This document shows, one piece after another, positions 17,703 to 30,475 of a stretch of 64,000 nucleotides of DNA. Made by a program: the position numbers and the translations under genes. Source of the stretch: Thiomonas intermedia (GTDB lineage Bacteria > Pseudomonadota > Gammaproteobacteria > Burkholderiales > Burkholderiaceae_C); NCBI RefSeq assembly GCF_002028405.1, contig NZ_CP020046.1, positions 2,604,001 through 2,668,000 of the forward strand. Direction: 5' to 3'. The notes under the pieces are model-generated. The model did no database searches, had not been told where the DNA came from, and saw only the letters and a list, made by a program, of their open reading frames with translations. How positions within the stretch are numbered: the first letter of the stretch is position 1; each line of letters opens with the position of its first letter.

Positions 17703-17854
17703 TAGAATGAGCCGCAGTGCCACCGAGTTAATGACAACTTGCGGGGTGGCAGCGCGGCAGACCCTAAGGATTTGCTGCTGAGATGTCCGCTAAAGCGTCG
17801 CCGTGCGAGACCCAAACGGTGGCGTCGATCCAACCGTTTGAAGAAAGGTCCGTC
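17703..17854 (+). promoter_or_regulatory. metK promoter and structured 5' leader (candidate SAM-responsive element)
   Basis: A -10-like TAGAAT lies at 17703-17708. Directly after it TGCCACC (17718-17724) pairs with GGTGGCA (17745-17751), with an inner AGTT/AACT stem (17726-17729, 17736-17739). About 45 nt on comes a GCTAAAG, then a second hairpin, AAACGGT (17814-17820) with ACCGTTT (17833-17839), close to the ribosome site. A short P1 stem followed by GCTAAA is reminiscent of SAM-II-type aptamers, but I cannot fit the full consensus. The structure is visible; ligand control is inference. Confidence 0.4.
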
Positions 17855-19048
<1,194 letters not shown>

Positions 19049-19084
19049 AGACGAGGCGAAGGCCAGAGAGCCGATAGAGTGCAG

Positions 19085-19101
19085 AGGGCCGAAGCGGCCC
19101 T
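19085..19101. terminator. Hairpin between convergent metK and pip
   Basis: AGGGCCG (19085-19091) pairs with CGGCCCT (19095-19101) around an AAG loop, midway in the 62-bp gap between the two convergent stop codons. Placement suits a two-way terminator. No long T-run is present, so it may need other factors. Confidence 0.45.
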
Positions 19102-19110
19102 TCGCCCGCC

Positions 19111-20070
<960 letters not shown>

Positions 20071-20141
20071 CTAATCGGGGGGCAAGGGCTGCCTGGCTCT
20101 CTAGAATAATTGCTTCCCTTTCCCCGCGTTCCCGCCCACCC

Positions 20142-21822
<1,681 letters not shown>

Positions 21823-21901
21823 TCAAGCCGGGTGCGGGGAAGGGCTTGTATCGAAGACGGATCTCATATTGGCCCCCAATCTGCAAACAATCGAGGGAAT
21901 T

Positions 21902-23542
21902 ATGGCCCGAGGGTTCTTGAACGGCATGAATCGACTTGTGCGGGAAATGGAGCGATCCGCCAGAGCACAGCAGCGCGAAATGGAAATGCAACATCGTGTT
22001 CAATTGCGTGCAGTCCGGGAAGCGGAACGGGCGCAGCGGGCCTATGAGCGTGCCGCCAAGGCGGATGAGAAGGAGCGAAAGCGGCTCTACATCGAGTCCA
22101 AGCTGGCTGAGGCCGAAAGTCAGAACGAGCAGGTCGAACACTGCGTGCAATCGCTCAGGCAGCTTCTTCCCGCCGGACTGCGCCGCGACCCGACGATCGA
22201 TTTTGCGAAATTGCGGGTGACACCAACGTATGCCGCGCTGGACTTGAGCGATCTCGTCTCGACGTCCCGGGAACCGCGATGGGCTGCCTATGAGCCGGCA
22301 AAGCCCAAGGGTGTGGCAGCCCTCTTGCCCTGGGTAAAGGGTGCATACGAAAAGCGACGTGAAGCGGCGAAGCAGACCTACGCGCAAGTCTTGCGAGAGT
22401 TTCGGACGAATGAGGACGAGCGCCAAAGAGCGCTGAAGCGACGGCAGGACGAGCACGAACAAATTGTGAAGCGCGCCGAGCGTAAGGCAGACGAGCACAA
22501 CAAAGCCGTCGAGCAGTTGCGCGAAGCGTTCTCGAAAGGCGATCCGGATGCCGTGGCCTCGTACTTCATCACGGTCCTCGGAAGTAGCCCGTACCCGGAT
22601 GGCTTCCCGCAAGAGGTGCAAGCCGAATATCAGCCCGAATCAAAACAGCTAATCGTGGCCTATGACCTGCCCGCGTATGACGCCCTGATCCCGAAGCTGA
22701 AGTCCGTGAAGTACGTTAGGACGTCGGATACCTTCGCGGAGAGCGCTCGGCCGGAGAGTCAGCGCCGCGCACTGTACACCGATGTTGTGGCGCAAACTGC
22801 ATTGCGGTCGATCCACGAGGTCTTTCAGTCGGATTCGCGCGGCTACATCGACACCATTGTCTTCAATGGCTACGTGCATGCTATCGATCCCGGGAATGGC
22901 AAGCCCATCCATCCATGCATCGTGACCGTCCGGACTACCCGTGACGCCTTCCGCGACATCGACTTGGCACATGTCGAGCCTGCTGCCTGTCTAAAGGCTT
23001 TGAATGCTTCCGTGTCAAAGAGCGCGGCCGAGTTGGCGCCGGTCCGTCCCGTGCTCGAGTTGAACATGTCGGATCCGCGCTTTATCGAAGAAGGCGATGT
23101 GCTTTCGACGTTGGATCAACGGCCCAATCTTATGGATCTCACTCCTGGCGAGTTCGAATCGCTGATCACCAACCTATTCCAGGCAATGGGCCTTGAGACG
23201 CGGCAAACCCAGCCCTCGCGCGATGGCGGGGTAGATTGCGTGGCGTTCGACCCACGGCCGATCTTTGGTGGCAAGGTGGTCATCCAAGCCAAGCGGTACA
23301 AGAACACTGTCGGGGTGAGCGCGGTACGCGATCTGTTCGGCACGATGCAGAACGAGGGTGCCTCCAAGGGTATCCTGGTAACGACGAGCGGCTACGGCAA
23401 GGCAGCGTTTGAGTTCGCAAACGGCAAGCCGATGGAACTTCTGGCAGGCAGCAATTTGTTGTATCTCCTCAAGGAGCACGCGAACATTGACGCGAAGATC
23501 GTCGTGCCAGAGGACTGGAAAGACCAGGGACCGGATGTCTGA
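21902..23542 (+). CDS. Mrr-family restriction endonuclease with coiled-coil N-terminus
   Basis: 546 aa. Residues 1 to about 200 are strongly charged and helical, with two coiled coils (near 10-80 and 140-200). About 205-400 is a mixed region with no family I recognise. The C-terminus from about 425 is an Mrr catalytic domain: LTPGEFESLITNLFQAMG, then RDGGVDCVAFD and VVIQAKRY, the D...QxK nuclease core. GAGGGA precedes ATG 21902. Base composition is visibly lower in GC than argG and corA on either side, suggesting horizontal origin. No methylase is adjacent, so it resembles a solitary type IV or other defence nuclease (inference). Confidence 0.8.
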   Translation: MARGFLNGMNRLVREMERSARAQQREMEMQHRVQLRAVREAERAQRAYERAAKADEKERKRLYIESKLAEAESQNEQVEHCVQSLRQLLPAGLRRDPTIDFAKLRVTPTYAALDLSDLVSTSREPRWAAYEPAKPKGVAALLPWVKGAYEKRREAAKQTYAQVLREFRTNEDERQRALKRRQDEHEQIVKRAERKADEHNKAVEQLREAFSKGDPDAVASYFITVLGSSPYPDGFPQEVQAEYQPESKQLIVAYDLPAYDALIPKLKSVKYVRTSDTFAESARPESQRRALYTDVVAQTALRSIHEVFQSDSRGYIDTIVFNGYVHAIDPGNGKPIHPCIVTVRTTRDAFRDIDLAHVEPAACLKALNASVSKSAAELAPVRPVLELNMSDPRFIEEGDVLSTLDQRPNLMDLTPGEFESLITNLFQAMGLETRQTQPSRDGGVDCVAFDPRPIFGGKVVIQAKRYKNTVGVSAVRDLFGTMQNEGASKGILVTTSGYGKAAFEFANGKPMELLAGSNLLYLLKEHANIDAKIVVPEDWKDQGPDV

Positions 23543-23744
23543 CCAAATTTGCAAGTTTAGGGGTCTAGCTGCACAGACGTTTAGCCGCGATCCCGACGAC
23601 GATGCGTTTATTCACGCCGCCGAAGTGGCGAAGGCCTTATGGCTGGTCACCGTCGATCAAGACCTGTTGGGGGTGAATCGGCCACCAATCGGATTGTGCA
23701 TCCTCACACCAGCTCAGGCCGTGCGGCATCCCGAGTTTCCGTAG
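23535..23744 (+). pseudogene. C-terminal remnant of a PIN-domain toxin-like protein
   Basis: A 69-codon frame starting at an ATG that overlaps the nuclease stop by 8 nt. SRDPDDDAFIHAAEVAKA and WLVTVDQDLLG, followed by LCILTPAQAV, match the last ~60 residues of PIN-family (COG1569/VapC-like) toxins, including the acidic DPDDD and DQD clusters. The N-terminal half with the first catalytic Asp (usually an LDTN motif) is missing, so it should be inactive. No antitoxin gene is seen. It is probably debris of an older module. The rest of the gap to corA (23745-23864) holds nothing I recognise. Confidence 0.55.
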
Positions 23745-23864
23745 CGTGGCAATCCATTGCATGACCTCGTGCATGCGGTCTTTTCGCTCCACCATGTTGT
23801 TTTGTTCGGCAATGCAAAATCTCTCTATTTCGCCGCTGGCGGCTCGGCCGCTTTGGGCCAATGC

Positions 23865-24878
23865 ATGAACCTACCTATGCCACCGTCTGACACTGCCAAC
23901 GCCGAAAACCCCGTCCGTGCCTGTGTGGCCTATGACCGCAGCGGACGGCGGGTGGGCGATATCGCGCTGGAGGCGATCAGCGATACCCTGGCCGAGGCCG
24001 ACAGGTTTCTCTGGGTGGGGCTGTACGAACCCGATGCGGCCTTGCTGGCGCAGATGCAGCAGGAGTTCGGCCTGCACCCGCTGGCGGTGGAAGATGCCGG
24101 CAAGGCGCACCAGCGCCCCAAGCTGGAGGCCTATGGCGAATCGCTTTTTGTCGTGGCGCGCACAGCCTCGCGCAGCGGCGTGCATGTGCGGTTCGGCGAG
24201 ACGCATGTCTTCATGGGCCGCAACTACATCCTCACCATCCGGCATGGCGATTCGTCCGGCTATACGACGGTGCGCCGCAATGCCGAGCAGACGCCGGCGC
24301 TGCTGGCGCAGGGACCGGGGTATGCGTTGTATGCGGTGCTCGATGCCATCGTCGATGGTTATCTGCCCATCGTCGAGGCTTATCGGGCCGAGTTGGAGGA
24401 ACTGGAGGGCGAGATCTTCGCGCGCCAATGGCGGCGCGGCACGCTAAAGCGGCTGTACGCGATGCAGCGCGAGCTCACCCGCCTGCGACTGGCGGTGGCG
24501 CCCTTGCAAGACGTGCTGGCGCAGCTTCAGCGTCTGCCGGGCGACGTGATGCCCGAGGCCGTGCGGCCTTACTTCCGCGATGTGAACGACCATGCCAGCC
24601 GCATCAACGACACGGTGGGCGCACTGCGCGAGATGCTCTCGGCGGCGATGAACGTCTCGGTCTCTCTCGTGACGCTGGAGCAGAACGAAGTGGTCAAGCG
24701 TCTGGCCGGCTGGGCCGCGCTGCTGGCCGTGCCCACGCTGCTCACGGGCTGGTTCGGCATGAACTTCCATCACATGCCCGAACTGGATTGGCGATGGTCC
24801 TATCCGGCGCTGATCGTGTTCACCCTGGGTTTGTGCGGCGGGCTGTACTACGGGCTCAAGCGGTCGCGCTGGTTGTAG
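23865..24878 (+). CDS. corA: CorA-family magnesium/cobalt transporter
   Basis: A 337-aa metal channel. A cytoplasmic alpha/beta N-terminal funnel and long stalk helices lead to two C-terminal membrane segments. The signature GMN lies in TGWFGMNFHH, and the protein ends in a basic tail (LKRSRWL). VEDAGKAHQRPKLEAYG matches the family's first conserved block. The start may be ATG 23865 or ATG 23877 (MPPSDTAN). Confidence 0.92.
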   Translation: MNLPMPPSDTANAENPVRACVAYDRSGRRVGDIALEAISDTLAEADRFLWVGLYEPDAALLAQMQQEFGLHPLAVEDAGKAHQRPKLEAYGESLFVVARTASRSGVHVRFGETHVFMGRNYILTIRHGDSSGYTTVRRNAEQTPALLAQGPGYALYAVLDAIVDGYLPIVEAYRAELEELEGEIFARQWRRGTLKRLYAMQRELTRLRLAVAPLQDVLAQLQRLPGDVMPEAVRPYFRDVNDHASRINDTVGALREMLSAAMNVSVSLVTLEQNEVVKRLAGWAALLAVPTLLTGWFGMNFHHMPELDWRWSYPALIVFTLGLCGGLYYGLKRSRWL

Positions 24879-24942
24879 CCCGATGTAGCCTGAGTTCGTC
24901 TTCCCAAACTCATTGAGTCATTGCCACCGGAGCTTGCCGCTC

Positions 24943-25593
24943 ATGTCCGACATCCACCACTTCGCCTTGTTTCTGCTCTCGGGCCTGCTGCTCAATATGA
25001 CCCCTGGCGCGGATATGTTGTTCATCGTGTCGCGCAGCGCGGGGCAGGGGGCGAAAGCCGGGGTGATGGCGGCGCTTGGCGTGGGGGCGGGCTGTCTGGT
25101 TCACGTCACCGGGGCCGCGGTGGGGCTGTCGGCACTGATTGCCGCATCGGATCTGGCGTTCAGTGTGGTGAAGTGGCTGGGTGCGTTCTATCTGGTCTGG
25201 CTGGGCATCGGCCTGCTGCGCGCCAAAACGTCGGCGCTGGGGCCGCAGGGGACGCAGGCGATTGCCGCGCCTCTGTCCGCAGCGCCCCTGCGGGCCGTGT
25301 TCTGGCAAGGCGTACTGACCAATGTGCTCAACCCGAAGATCGTGTTGTTCTTCCTCGCCTTTCTGCCGCAGTTCGTCGGGCCGTCGACCCACGGGCAGGG
25401 CTGGGCATTTCTGTTGCTCGGCGTGGTGTTTACCGTCAACGGCACGCTGTTCAACCTGGGCGTGGCCTGGGTGGCGGCGCGGGCGCGCCATCGCATGGGG
25501 CGCATGCAGCGATTGGCGCTCTGGGTGCGGCGGTTGACGGGCGTGGTGTTTGTCGGCCTGGGGCTGCGTCTGGCGCTGGCGTCGCGCGTGTAG
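24943..25593 (+). CDS. LysE/RhtB-family amino acid exporter
   Basis: A 216-aa membrane protein with about six hydrophobic segments. The family signature MTPGADMLFIVSRSAGQG lies near the N-terminus, and GVLTNVLNPKIVLFFLAFLPQF is the second conserved block. RhtB proteins export amino acids such as homoserine or threonine; the substrate here is unknown. It has the same direction as corA, 64 nt downstream. Confidence 0.9.
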   Translation: MSDIHHFALFLLSGLLLNMTPGADMLFIVSRSAGQGAKAGVMAALGVGAGCLVHVTGAAVGLSALIAASDLAFSVVKWLGAFYLVWLGIGLLRAKTSALGPQGTQAIAAPLSAAPLRAVFWQGVLTNVLNPKIVLFFLAFLPQFVGPSTHGQGWAFLLLGVVFTVNGTLFNLGVAWVAARARHRMGRMQRLALWVRRLTGVVFVGLGLRLALASRV

Positions 25594-25626
25594 CGCAGCC
25601 CGAACCAAACCAGACGACATGACTCC

Positions 25627-26517
25627 TTACTCGGGCGGGCGCACGCGCAGATAGCGCGCGAAACGCGGAAGGCCCGAGCCCGTGAGGGCCTGGTAGCGGT
25701 AGGTGACGAGGGTGCCGATGGGCGGCGGGTTGCGGCGCAGTGCGTCGCTCAGGCCGGAGCCGATGCGGAAGGTCTTGCCGTCGGGCATCCGCATATTGAG
25801 CGCCCCGATCATTCCCTCGTATTTCCCCTTGCCGCGTGTGTAGCCGATGACGGTGGCTTCGGCGTCCTGCCAGGGCTTGAGCTTGAGCAGTACGTCCTGA
25901 CGGCCTGTACGGTAGGGCGCATCGGCACGGTGCAGCATCAGACCCTCGCCGCCATCGTTCACGATGGTGTCGAGATGCCGTTTCAGCTCGGCAGAGTTGG
26001 ACACGCGAAACTGCGGAACCATGCGCAGCCAGGGCACCTGTGCCTGTTCCACCAGAGCGCGCATGCGGGCGAGACGATCGGTGAAGCTGCCGGGGGCATT
26101 GGGCAGCTCGAACACCATGTAGCGCACCTGCTTCCAGTCGCGGTCGTCGGGCGGGTCGCTGCGCACGATGCCTGAAACCTGTTCGAAGCGCTCGCGCGCG
26201 ATCCACAGCTCGCCGTCCAGTGGCTGCGAGGGCAGCGCAGCGGTGAACCACGCCGGCGCGGGCACCGGGTTGCCGCTGCGAAAGCGCAGCACCCGGCCGT
26301 CCCAGAAGGCGCGCACGCCGTCGAGCTTTTCGCTGACCCAGTAGCGGGCCGGATCGAGCTGGCTTGGCGCGGTTTCGGCCAGCAACAGGGCCGGCGGTGG
26401 CGGGCTGGGCGCTCCGGCCTGCGCCCAGGGCAACCCAGCCAGCAGCAGACCGCACAGCAACAGCGGCCGCAGCCCGCCTGGGCATGGGACGGAAAAGCGG
26501 TGCGATGAAAGGCGCAT
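25627..26517 (-). CDS. Periplasmic ATP-dependent DNA ligase (LigE-type)
   Basis: 296 aa. A signal peptide ([21 protein letters not shown]) precedes a minimal nucleotidyltransferase domain with the adenylation motif [24 protein letters not shown] and [13 protein letters not shown] are later motifs, then VLLKLKPW. A short OB-like C-terminus follows. Exported ligases of this kind are known in competent Gram-negative bacteria and may act on incoming DNA. It is convergent with the exporter gene. Confidence 0.85.
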   Translation of the reverse strand: MRLSSHRFSVPCPGGLRPLLLCGLLLAGLPWAQAGAPSPPPPALLLAETAPSQLDPARYWVSEKLDGVRAFWDGRVLRFRSGNPVPAPAWFTAALPSQPLDGELWIARERFEQVSGIVRSDPPDDRDWKQVRYMVFELPNAPGSFTDRLARMRALVEQAQVPWLRMVPQFRVSNSAELKRHLDTIVNDGGEGLMLHRADAPYRTGRQDVLLKLKPWQDAEATVIGYTRGKGKYEGMIGALNMRMPDGKTFRIGSGLSDALRRNPPPIGTLVTYRYQALTGSGLPRFARYLRVRPPE

Positions 26518-26601
26518 GGCGAGGGGCGAAGGTGGCGGGCGGAGCTTGCACGGTCATCTTATGGGGCGTCGAGCGGGCGTGGCAAACCTGCGGCAAACCC
26601 A

Positions 26602-26607
26602 TAGAAT
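26602..26607 (+). promoter_or_regulatory. Candidate -10 element of the ahcY-metF operon
   Basis: TAGAAT lies about 10 bp before the riboswitch's first paired base, in the context CCCATAGAATGG. The metK leader has the same hexamer (CATAGAATGA), also about 10 bp before its first stem. No convincing -35 is seen. Confidence 0.4.
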
Positions 26608-26616
26608 GGCGCGGTT

Positions 26617-26727
26617 CCCGAGGAGCGTTGCAACGCACGGAGCGAGTTCATCGCTGCCGTCGCCAGGCTCGGGGCTTTGATCGCAGGCCGCTTCTCCTTG
26701 CGGGCGGCTTTCCTTCAACGGCGCTCA
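26617..26727 (+). ncRNA. S-adenosylhomocysteine (SAH) riboswitch
   Basis: The leader matches the SAH riboswitch found before ahcY in many proteobacteria. CCCGAG (26617-26622) pairs with CTCGGG (26668-26673). GAGCG with TTG (26623-26630) can pair with CAACG and CGCTC at 26716-26726, giving the pseudoknot-type closure. The conserved stretches CCGAGGAGCG, GCCAGGCTCGG and CAACGGCGCTCACC are all present, with a variable GC-rich hairpin between. In known cases SAH binding turns the gene on, so excess SAH would induce ahcY-metF. Confidence 0.9.
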
Positions 26728-26792
26728 CCCAACCCGTGCCGGGCGCGGGATGCGGTGCGCATCCGTTCCCGGCCACTTTGTTCGGAGTTTGT

Positions 26793-28211
26793 ATGAACGC
26801 TGTGGTCGATTTGAAGAATTTTTCCGATTTCTGTATTGCCGACATCGGACTGGCCGACTGGGGCCGCCGCGAGATCGCCATTGCCGAGAGCGAGATGCCC
26901 GCGCTCATGGCCATCCGCGAGGAATACGCCGCCCGCCAGCCGTTGCGCGGCGCGCGCATCACCGGCAGTCTGCACATGACCATCCAGACGGCCGTGCTGA
27001 TCGAGACTTTGCAGGCCCTGGGCGCGCAGGTGCGCTGGGCCTCGTGCAATATTTTTTCCACGCAAGACCATGCGGCCGCCGCCATTGCCGCCACCGGCAC
27101 GCCGGTGTTCGCGGTCAAGGGCGAGTCGCTCGAAGATTACTGGGACTACACCCACCGCATCTTCGACTGGACGGATGGCGGCTACTCCAACATGATTCTC
27201 GACGACGGCGGCGATGCCACCTTGCTGCTGCATCTGGGCGCGCGCGCCGAAGCCGATGCCGCCGTGCTCAACCACCCGACCAGTGAAGAGGAGCGGGTGC
27301 TGTTTGCCGCCATCAAGGCCAAATTGGCGGTCGATGGCAAGTGGTATTCCACCCGCCTGGCGCATATCAAGGGTGTGACCGAGGAAACCACCACCGGCGT
27401 GCATCGCCTCTACCAGATGCACCAGCGCGGCGAGCTGAAGTTTCCCGCGATCAACGTCAACGACAGCGTGACCAAGAGCAAGTTCGACAACCTCTATGGC
27501 TGCCGTGAAAGCCTGGTGGACGGCATCAAGCGCGCCACCGATGTGATGGTGGCGGGCAAGATCGCCGTGGTCGCCGGTTATGGCGACGTGGGCAAGGGCT
27601 CGGCACAGGCGCTGCGCGCGCTCAGCGCCCAGGTGTGGGTGACCGAGGTCGACCCGATCTGCGCCCTGCAGGCCGCGATGGAAGGCTATCGCGTGGTCAC
27701 CATGGACGATGCCTGCGACAAGGCCGACATCTTCGTCACCGCCACCGGCAACTACCACGTCATCACCCACGATCACATGGCCCGCATGAAGAACCAGGCC
27801 ATCGTCTGCAATATCGGCCACTTCGACAACGAGATCGACGTCGCGGGCATCGAGAAATACCAGTGGGAAGAGATCAAGCCGCAGGTCGATCACGTCATCT
27901 TTCCCGATGGCAAACGCATCATCCTGCTGGCCAAGGGCCGCCTGGTGAACCTGGGCTGCGGCACCGGCCACCCCAGCTATGTGATGAGCTCCAGCTTCGC
28001 CAACCAGACCCTGGCGCAGATCGAGCTGTTTGCCAAGACCGGCGACTACCCCGTGGGCGTCTACACCCTGCCCAAGCACCTCGACGAGCATGTCGCGCGG
28101 CTGCAGCTCAGCACCCTCAATGTGCAGCTCACCACGCTGACCGACCAGCAGGCGGCCTACATCAATGTGCCCAAGGACGGCCCGTACAAGTCGGCCCATT
28201 ACCGGTACTGA
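26793..28211 (+). CDS. ahcY: Adenosylhomocysteinase
   Basis: A 472-aa NAD-dependent enzyme splitting SAH to homocysteine and adenosine. NAD site: [17 protein letters not shown]. Substrate blocks: [32 protein letters not shown] and the C-terminal [10 protein letters not shown]. The ~40-residue insert after [14 protein letters not shown] is usual for the bacterial type. GGAG lies at 26784-26787 before ATG 26793. It is controlled by the SAH riboswitch, and its stop overlaps the metF start (TGATG). Confidence 0.98.
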   Translation: MNAVVDLKNFSDFCIADIGLADWGRREIAIAESEMPALMAIREEYAARQPLRGARITGSLHMTIQTAVLIETLQALGAQVRWASCNIFSTQDHAAAAIAATGTPVFAVKGESLEDYWDYTHRIFDWTDGGYSNMILDDGGDATLLLHLGARAEADAAVLNHPTSEEERVLFAAIKAKLAVDGKWYSTRLAHIKGVTEETTTGVHRLYQMHQRGELKFPAINVNDSVTKSKFDNLYGCRESLVDGIKRATDVMVAGKIAVVAGYGDVGKGSAQALRALSAQVWVTEVDPICALQAAMEGYRVVTMDDACDKADIFVTATGNYHVITHDHMARMKNQAIVCNIGHFDNEIDVAGIEKYQWEEIKPQVDHVIFPDGKRIILLAKGRLVNLGCGTGHPSYVMSSSFANQTLAQIELFAKTGDYPVGVYTLPKHLDEHVARLQLSTLNVQLTTLTDQQAAYINVPKDGPYKSAHYRY

Positions 28212-29056
28212 TGCGCATGGTCTCCACACCCTCGCTCAGTCTCAGCTTCGAGTTCTTTCCGCCCAAGACGCCCGAGGGCGCGGACAAACTCCGGGCCGTG
28301 CGGCAGCGCCTGTATGCGCGCCGGCCCGAGTTCTGTTCCGTCACTTTCGGGGCCGGCGGCTCCACCCAGGAAGGCACGCTGCAGACGGTGCGCGACATCC
28401 TCGCCGAAGGCGTGGACGCCGCGCCGCACCTGTCTTGCATCGGCGCCAGCCGCGAGTCGGTGCGCGGGCATCTGCGCGACTTTCAGGCTGCGGGCGTCAA
28501 GCGCCTTGTGGCGCTGCGCGGCGATCTGCCTTCGGGCTACGGCATGGGTGGCGAGTTCCACCATGCCCGCGATCTGGTGGCCTTCATCCGCGCCGAGATG
28601 GGCGGCGCGTTTCACATCGAAGTGGCCGCCTATCCCGAGATGCATCCGCAGGCCAGGAGCCCGCTCGACGATCTGCAGCATTTCGCCGAGAAAGTCCGCG
28701 CCGGGGCGAACTCGGCCATCACGCAATACTTCTACAGCGCAGCGGCCTATCGCCGTTTTGTCGATGACGTGCGGGCCCTCGGCCTCGACGTGCCGGTGGT
28801 GCCGGGCATCATGCCCATCACCAATTCCAGCCAGCTCCTGCGCTTCTCCGAAGTGTGCGGCGCCGAGATTCCGCGTTGGGTGCGGCTGCGTCTGCAGAGC
28901 TACGGCGACGACCGCGAGTCCATCCGCGCCTTCGGCCGCGAGGTGGTGAGCAGCCTGTGCGAAGAGCTGATGGCCAGCGGTGCTCCAGGCCTGCACTTCT
29001 ACACCCTGAACCAGGCCGAAGCCACACTGGCGGTGCTCGACGATCTGGGACGTTAA
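28211..29056 (+). CDS. metF: Methylenetetrahydrofolate reductase
   Basis: A 281-aa FAD enzyme making 5-methyl-THF for methionine synthesis. It has SFEFFPPKTPEGADKL, SVTFGAGGS, HLSCIGASRE, LVALRGDLP, AGANSAITQYFY and the C-terminal LHFYTLNQAEATL. Its ATG shares one base with the ahcY stop, so the two are translationally linked. The 3' end overlaps the convergent MFS gene by 4 nt. Confidence 0.96.
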   Translation: MRMVSTPSLSLSFEFFPPKTPEGADKLRAVRQRLYARRPEFCSVTFGAGGSTQEGTLQTVRDILAEGVDAAPHLSCIGASRESVRGHLRDFQAAGVKRLVALRGDLPSGYGMGGEFHHARDLVAFIRAEMGGAFHIEVAAYPEMHPQARSPLDDLQHFAEKVRAGANSAITQYFYSAAAYRRFVDDVRALGLDVPVVPGIMPITNSSQLLRFSEVCGAEIPRWVRLRLQSYGDDRESIRAFGREVVSSLCEELMASGAPGLHFYTLNQAEATLAVLDDLGR

Positions 29057-30273
29057 GCGGCCTGGCGCGGACCGCTGGCGGCATGCAGCAGCAGCGCCGC
29101 CAGCGCGAAGCCGGCGCCCGCCGCGGTCACGGCGGGCCAGCCACCGGCCGTCCAGGCATGGCTGGCGACGAACGAGCCGACCGAGCCGCCGATGAAATAA
29201 AGCGTCATGTACACGGCGTTGATGCGGCTGCGCGCGGCCGCGTCGAGCGCATAGATGCGGGTTTGATTCGCGATCTGCGCGCCTTGCACGCCGGCGTCGA
29301 GCACCAGCACCCCGGCGATCAGCCACCACAGGCCCAGCGTGCCCGGCGCGAACAAGGCCCAAGACAGCAGCGTGACCGCGATGGCGACGAACAGCACGCG
29401 GCGCGGACCGCCCGGCCGGTCGGAGTAACGGCCGGAAATCGGTGCCACCGTGGCGCCCATGATGCCCAGAATGCCGAAAGCGCCCACCACGGCCGGACCG
29501 AATCCGTAGGCCGGACTTTGCAGCAGCGGCGTCAGCCCGACCCAGAACACGCTGAAACTGGCGAAGAACAGCCCCCCGGTGAGGCCGGCGAAGCGCAGAT
29601 CCCGGTAGCGGCTGAATTGTCTGAGGGTCGAGCCCAGCAGCGCCGCATAGCTCTGCCCCGCGGCATGCGGGTCCACGGGCAGGCGTGGCAGCACCCGCCA
29701 GAGCATGAGCCCCATGCCGATGTTCACAACGGTGGCGAAGAAGAACACCGCTTGCCAGTCGAGCAGCGAAGCAATGCCGCCGGCCAACACCCGGCCGCCC
29801 AGAATGCCCACGAGCAGCCCGCTCATCACCAGGCCGATGGCCTTGCCGCGCGCCTGTGGCGGCGCCAGATGGGCCACCATCGGAATGATCTGCTGCGCAA
29901 TACTGGAGAGCATGCCGATGGCGAACGAGGCCAGCGCCAGAACGGTCACGCTGGGCGCCAGCGCGGCACCGATCAGCGCCGGGACGAGCAGCCCCGCCAT
30001 GATCAGGATCACCCGGTGCCGCGCATGCCGGTCGCCCAGCGGGCCGAGCAGCATCAACCCGGCGGCATAGCCGATCTGTGTGGCCGAAGGCACGGCGGCC
30101 ACGCCGGCCACCGTGGTGTGGAAGTGCTGCGCGAACTGCTCAAGCAGCGGCTGGGCGTAATAGATGTTGGCCACGGAAATGCCGCAGGCCAAGGCCATGA
30201 AGCCGATGAAATGTCGCGAAAGAGGCGGGTGCGCCGCGGTCGTTGCGGCGGGGTCTGTGGTGTGCGCGGGCAT
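29053..30273 (-). CDS. MFS transporter (drug/metabolite exporter type)
   Basis: A 406-aa permease with about 12 membrane segments. The N-terminal half carries GPLGDRHARHRVI, the MFS loop 2-3 motif. IGYAAGLMLLGPLG and the symmetric second half are typical of DHA1-like exporters. ATG 30273 (MPAHTTDPA) is preferred over TTG 30279. Substrate unknown. The 202-bp gap to apbC contains a repeat-like GC-rich stretch near 30316-30340 (GGGAGGGTGAGAAACTTGG). Confidence 0.87.
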   Translation of the reverse strand: MPAHTTDPAATTAAHPPLSRHFIGFMALACGISVANIYYAQPLLEQFAQHFHTTVAGVAAVPSATQIGYAAGLMLLGPLGDRHARHRVILIMAGLLVPALIGAALAPSVTVLALASFAIGMLSSIAQQIIPMVAHLAPPQARGKAIGLVMSGLLVGILGGRVLAGGIASLLDWQAVFFFATVVNIGMGLMLWRVLPRLPVDPHAAGQSYAALLGSTLRQFSRYRDLRFAGLTGGLFFASFSVFWVGLTPLLQSPAYGFGPAVVGAFGILGIMGATVAPISGRYSDRPGGPRRVLFVAIAVTLLSWALFAPGTLGLWWLIAGVLVLDAGVQGAQIANQTRIYALDAAARSRINAVYMTLYFIGGSVGSFVASHAWTAGGWPAVTAAGAGFALAALLLHAASGPRQAA

Positions 30274-30475
30274 GGGCAATGGGAGCGTCTCCAGACTCGA
30301 CGCGGCGCGTCTGGCCCCGGGAGGGTGAGAAACTTGGAGGGCGCCCCGGTGTGATTTTCAGAAGGGAAGGCCGTATTGTCGCTGCGCATCAAAAGGGCTG
30401 CGCGGCCTGGGGCTTCGCCTCCGCACGGTCGGGCCTAAACTGCCGGTTCCCAGACATTCCGCTCCCTGATTCATC

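Noticed and set aside
21824-21848. Terminator after argG
   Set aside because: CAAGCC/GGCTTG can pair, but the stem is 6 bp with a 13-nt loop and no T-run.
23637-23861. Minus-strand 74-codon frame beside the PIN remnant
   Set aside because: It is antisense to the PIN fragment with no ribosome site; no antitoxin likeness.
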